Shown here: one piece after another, positions 61,631-64,000 of the stretch
Numbering within the stretch: the stretch's first letter is position 1
Layout of the letters: every line of letters begins with the position of its first letter
NCBI RefSeq assembly: GCF_023823685.1
Contig: NZ_JAMXBF010000011.1
Span: 297,013-361,012 of the forward strand
DNA from: Pseudomonas subflava
GTDB lineage: Bacteria > Pseudomonadota > Gammaproteobacteria > Pseudomonadales > Pseudomonadaceae
Direction of reading: 5' to 3'
Length of the DNA stretch: 64,000 nt
Notes under the pieces: generated by a model
Database searches by the model: none
Seen by the model: only the letters and a program-made list of their open reading frames with translations
What the model was told of the DNA's origin: nothing
Translations under genes and position numbers: made by a program

Positions 61631-63820
61631 ATGATATCGATTGGCCTCGCTGCGCCTTCCGCCTGCCCGTCGCCCGACCGGCAAACCGCCCCGCGTCTAC
61701 CCCGTTCCGCCCTGTTCGCCGCCGTGCTGCTGGCCGGCTTCGGCCACCTCGCCCAGGCCGCCGAGATGCCCGCCGACGTCGACGGCAAGCGCATCGTCGC
61801 CGCCGACCAGGAGCCGGGCAACTGGATGAGCCACGGCCGTACCTACGACGAGCAGCGCTACAGCCCGCTGGATGAGATCAACCAGCAGAACGTCGGCAAG
61901 CTCGGCCTGGCCTGGAGCTACAAGCTCGACCTGGACCGCGGCGTGGAGGCCACGCCGATCGTGGTCGACGGCGTGATGTACACCACCGGGCCGTTCTCGG
62001 TGGTCTATGCGCTGGACGCGCGCAACGGCGAGCTGCTGTGGAAGTACGACCCGCAGTCGAACCGCGCGCGCGCCGGCGAGGCCTGTTGCGACGCGGTCAA
62101 CCGCGGCGTGGCGGTATGGAAGGGCAAGGTCTACGTCGGCGTGCTCGACGGCCGCCTGGAGGCTATCGACGCCAAGACCGGCAAGCGCGTCTGGTCGGTG
62201 GACACCCGCGCCGACCACACGCGCAGCTACACCATCACCGGCGCGCCGCGGGTGGTGAACGGCAAGGTGATCATCGGCAACGGCGGCGCCGAGTTCGGCG
62301 TGCGCGGCTACGTCACCGCCTACGACGCCGAGAGCGGCAAGCAGGCCTGGCGCTTCTACACCGTGCCCGGCGACCCCAAGCTGCCGCCGGAGAACAAGGC
62401 CATGGAGATCGCCGCCAAGACTTGGCACGGCGATGCCTTCGTCGAGCAGGGCGGTGGCGGTACCGCGTGGGACTCCTTCGCCTTCGACCCGGAGCTGAAC
62501 CTGCTGTACATCGGCGTGGGCAACGGCTCGCTGTGGGACCCGAAGTGGCGCAGCCAGGCCAAGGGCGACAACCTGTTCCTGTCGTCCATCGTCGCGGTGA
62601 ATGCCGACACCGGCGAGTACGCCTGGCACTACCAGACCACCCCCGGCGACGCCTGGGACTTCACCGCCACCCAGCACATGATCCTCGCCGAGCTGGAGAT
62701 CGAGGGTAAGCAACGCAAGGTGCTGATGCAGGCGCCGAAGAACGGCTTCTTCTACGTCATCGACCGCGCCACCGGCGAGCTGCTGTCGGCCGAGAACATC
62801 GTGCCGGTGAACTGGGCCAAGGGCATCGACATGAAGACCGGCCGGCCCATCGTCGACGACGAGGCCGCCGCCTATTGGAAGGACGGCAAGCGCAAGCTGG
62901 TGACGCCGGCGTTCTGGGGCTCGCACGACTGGCACCCGATGTCGTTCAACCCCAAGACCGGCCTGGTGTACATCCCCGCGCACATCATGTCGGCCTACTA
63001 CGAGCACGTCCCCGAGGCGCCCACCCGCAACCCGTTCAAGAGCATGTACCAGCTCGGCCTGCGCACCGGCATGATGCCGGAGGGCGCCGACGGCCTGCTG
63101 GAGATGGCCAAGACCTGGTCCGGCAAGCTGATCGCCTGGGACCCGGTGAAGCAGAAGGCGGCCTGGGAAGTGCCCTACGTGACCATCTTCAACGGCGGCA
63201 CCCTGAGCACCGCCGGCAACCTGGTGTTCGAGGGCAGCGCCGACGGCCGGGTGATCGCCTACGCCGCCGAGGACGGCAGGAAACTCTGGGAACAGCCGGC
63301 CGCCAGCGGCGTGATGGCCGCGCCGATCACCTACTCGGTGGACGGCGAGCAATACGTGACCTTCATGGCCGGCTGGGGCGGCGCCTTCTCCACCTTCGCC
63401 GGCGCCCTGTCGCTGCGCGCCGGCGTGCAGCCGTTCGCCCAGGTGCTCACCTACAAGCTCGGCGGCACCGCCAAGCTGCGCGAGCCGGCGCCGCCGGCCG
63501 ATGCGCCGAAGCCGCCGCCGCTGACCGCCGACGCGGCCACCGTGGAAGCCGGCGCCAAGCTCTACGACGGCCACTGCTCGCAGTGCCACGGCATCCACGC
63601 GGTGAGCGGCGGCGTGCTGCCGGACCTGCGCAAGATGGCGCCGGAGCAGCACCAGATGTTCCTCGGCATCCTCTACGGCGGTCGCGTGCCGGACGGCATG
63701 CCGGCCTTCTCGGAGGTGTTCGACGCCAATCAGGTGAACCAGATCCATCAGTACCTGATCAAGCGCGCCCACGACCTGCAGCAGGAAGGCGACGCCTGGA
63801 AGAAGTTCAGCGCCAAGTGA
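61631..63820 (+). CDS. PQQ-dependent quinohemoprotein alcohol dehydrogenase (type II)
   Basis: 729 residues with GGAG before the ATG. Signal peptide (residues 1-43, ending HLAQAAE), an eight-bladed PQQ propeller with the adjacent Cys pair 152-153 (GEACCDAVNRG) and GDAWDFTATQHM at the catalytic Asp, then a C-terminal cytochrome c domain with heme motif CSQCH (649-653). It matches soluble type II enzymes such as QbdA/QhADH, which oxidise primary alcohols (butanol type) and need no separate cytochrome. The hairpin-rich gap of 64 bases leads to an aldehyde dehydrogenase gene. Confidence 0.92.
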   Translation: MISIGLAAPSACPSPDRQTAPRLPRSALFAAVLLAGFGHLAQAAEMPADVDGKRIVAADQEPGNWMSHGRTYDEQRYSPLDEINQQNVGKLGLAWSYKLDLDRGVEATPIVVDGVMYTTGPFSVVYALDARNGELLWKYDPQSNRARAGEACCDAVNRGVAVWKGKVYVGVLDGRLEAIDAKTGKRVWSVDTRADHTRSYTITGAPRVVNGKVIIGNGGAEFGVRGYVTAYDAESGKQAWRFYTVPGDPKLPPENKAMEIAAKTWHGDAFVEQGGGGTAWDSFAFDPELNLLYIGVGNGSLWDPKWRSQAKGDNLFLSSIVAVNADTGEYAWHYQTTPGDAWDFTATQHMILAELEIEGKQRKVLMQAPKNGFFYVIDRATGELLSAENIVPVNWAKGIDMKTGRPIVDDEAAAYWKDGKRKLVTPAFWGSHDWHPMSFNPKTGLVYIPAHIMSAYYEHVPEAPTRNPFKSMYQLGLRTGMMPEGADGLLEMAKTWSGKLIAWDPVKQKAAWEVPYVTIFNGGTLSTAGNLVFEGSADGRVIAYAAEDGRKLWEQPAASGVMAAPITYSVDGEQYVTFMAGWGGAFSTFAGALSLRAGVQPFAQVLTYKLGGTAKLREPAPPADAPKPPPLTADAATVEAGAKLYDGHCSQCHGIHAVSGGVLPDLRKMAPEQHQMFLGILYGGRVPDGMPAFSEVFDANQVNQIHQYLIKRAHDLQQEGDAWKKFSAK

Positions 63821-63884
63821 CCCACGCGGGGGCGCGCCGGTTTGGCGCGCGCCCGGCCGCCCCCTCCGCACAGCGAGAGCGAAC

Positions 63885-64000
63885 ATGAGCGACATCACCA
63901 CCTACCAGAACTACATCGACAACACCTTCGTCGGCAGCGACAGCCTGATCGAGGTGCGCAACCCGGCCAACGCCGAGCTGCTGGCGCGCATTCCCGAGTC
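63885..64000 (+). CDS. Aldehyde dehydrogenase (5' part only, cut by window)
   Basis: Only the first 38 residues are in the window: MSDITTYQNYIDNTFVG, then VRNPANAELLARIPES, which follows the N-terminal pattern of NAD(P)-dependent aldehyde dehydrogenases (YIDGxFV...NPAT). GAGAG precedes the ATG. It would oxidise the aldehyde produced by the quinohemoprotein dehydrogenase upstream, with which it is probably cotranscribed. Confidence 0.8.
   Translation, partial: MSDITTYQNYIDNTFVGSDSLIEVRNPANAELLARIPE

Noticed and set aside
59558..63901. Two open frames of over 700 codons on the minus strand opposite exaC and the quinohemoprotein dehydrogenase gene
   Set aside because: Both are antisense to well-recognised enzymes and show no domain.

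Overview
The window is chromosomal DNA of a high-GC Pseudomonas. The NosP/NahK - erbR - eraSR - exaA/exaB/exaC order at 43-61 kb matches the ethanol-oxidation locus I know from P. aeruginosa. Other typical signs are the olsBA ornithine-lipid genes, an AlkB with an AraC regulator, and GTAG-type REP sequences beside a RAYT transposase gene. No tRNA, rRNA, phage or plasmid genes were seen.

Left part (1-12.7 kb): an accessory catabolic island. It has a DUF1302/DUF1329 outer-membrane pair (minus strand), a MipA/OmpV protein, a CitMHS transporter, and a tight run of genes for a 2-hydroxyacid dehydrogenase, an AtuA-like protein with its DUF4387 partner, an aconitase-family pair (LeuC/LeuD-like) and an MmgE/PrpD protein. 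In the middle is a protein with an excisionase-type HTH fused to a citrate-synthase fold in which all three catalytic residues are gone. I read it as a metabolite-sensing transcription factor. The AT-rich word TACAGATTTAC occurs in the three intergenic regions of the island, each time overlapping a likely -35 box. This regulator, its operators and the uncharacterised pathway are my main candidate for an undescribed system.

Middle part (12.7-41 kb): ordinary accessory and core genes. These are an SDR enzyme, an HlyD/DUF2955 efflux pair with a divergent LysR gene, an ArsR-MFS-old-yellow-enzyme operon, alkB with an AraC gene, acpH, olsBA, a short acyl-CoA-dehydrogenase-like gene whose 3' end is repeated in tandem, an ODP-type diiron protein, a serine hydrolase, YceI, a cardiolipin-synthase-like PLD protein (its 3' end also duplicated together with a REP pair), and the four-gene exonuclease-ligase-Lhr-PdeM DNA repair operon. 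Several small hypothetical genes precede pqqF.

Right part (41.5-64 kb): the PQQ-dependent alcohol oxidation region. It holds a porin, NosP and its hybrid kinase NahK/ErcS', a RAYT pseudogene in a REP cluster, a DMT exporter, response regulator ErbR, a CXXCW-family protein, two divergent tiny ORFs, EraS/EraR, a pentapeptide-repeat protein, quinoprotein ethanol dehydrogenase ExaA, cytochrome c550 ExaB, SoxYZ-like and zinc-hydrolase accessory proteins, a chemoreceptor, aldehyde dehydrogenase ExaC, a quinohemoprotein alcohol dehydrogenase and the start of a second aldehyde dehydrogenase. A recurring promoter layout (ACCAAGGTAGCA-like site, 35 bp from its start to a TAGNAT-type -10, often with a second site about 22 bp further upstream) precedes the porin, nosP, the eraSR operon, exaB and probably exaC. 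It is a strong candidate for the binding element of the LuxR-type regulator ErbR.
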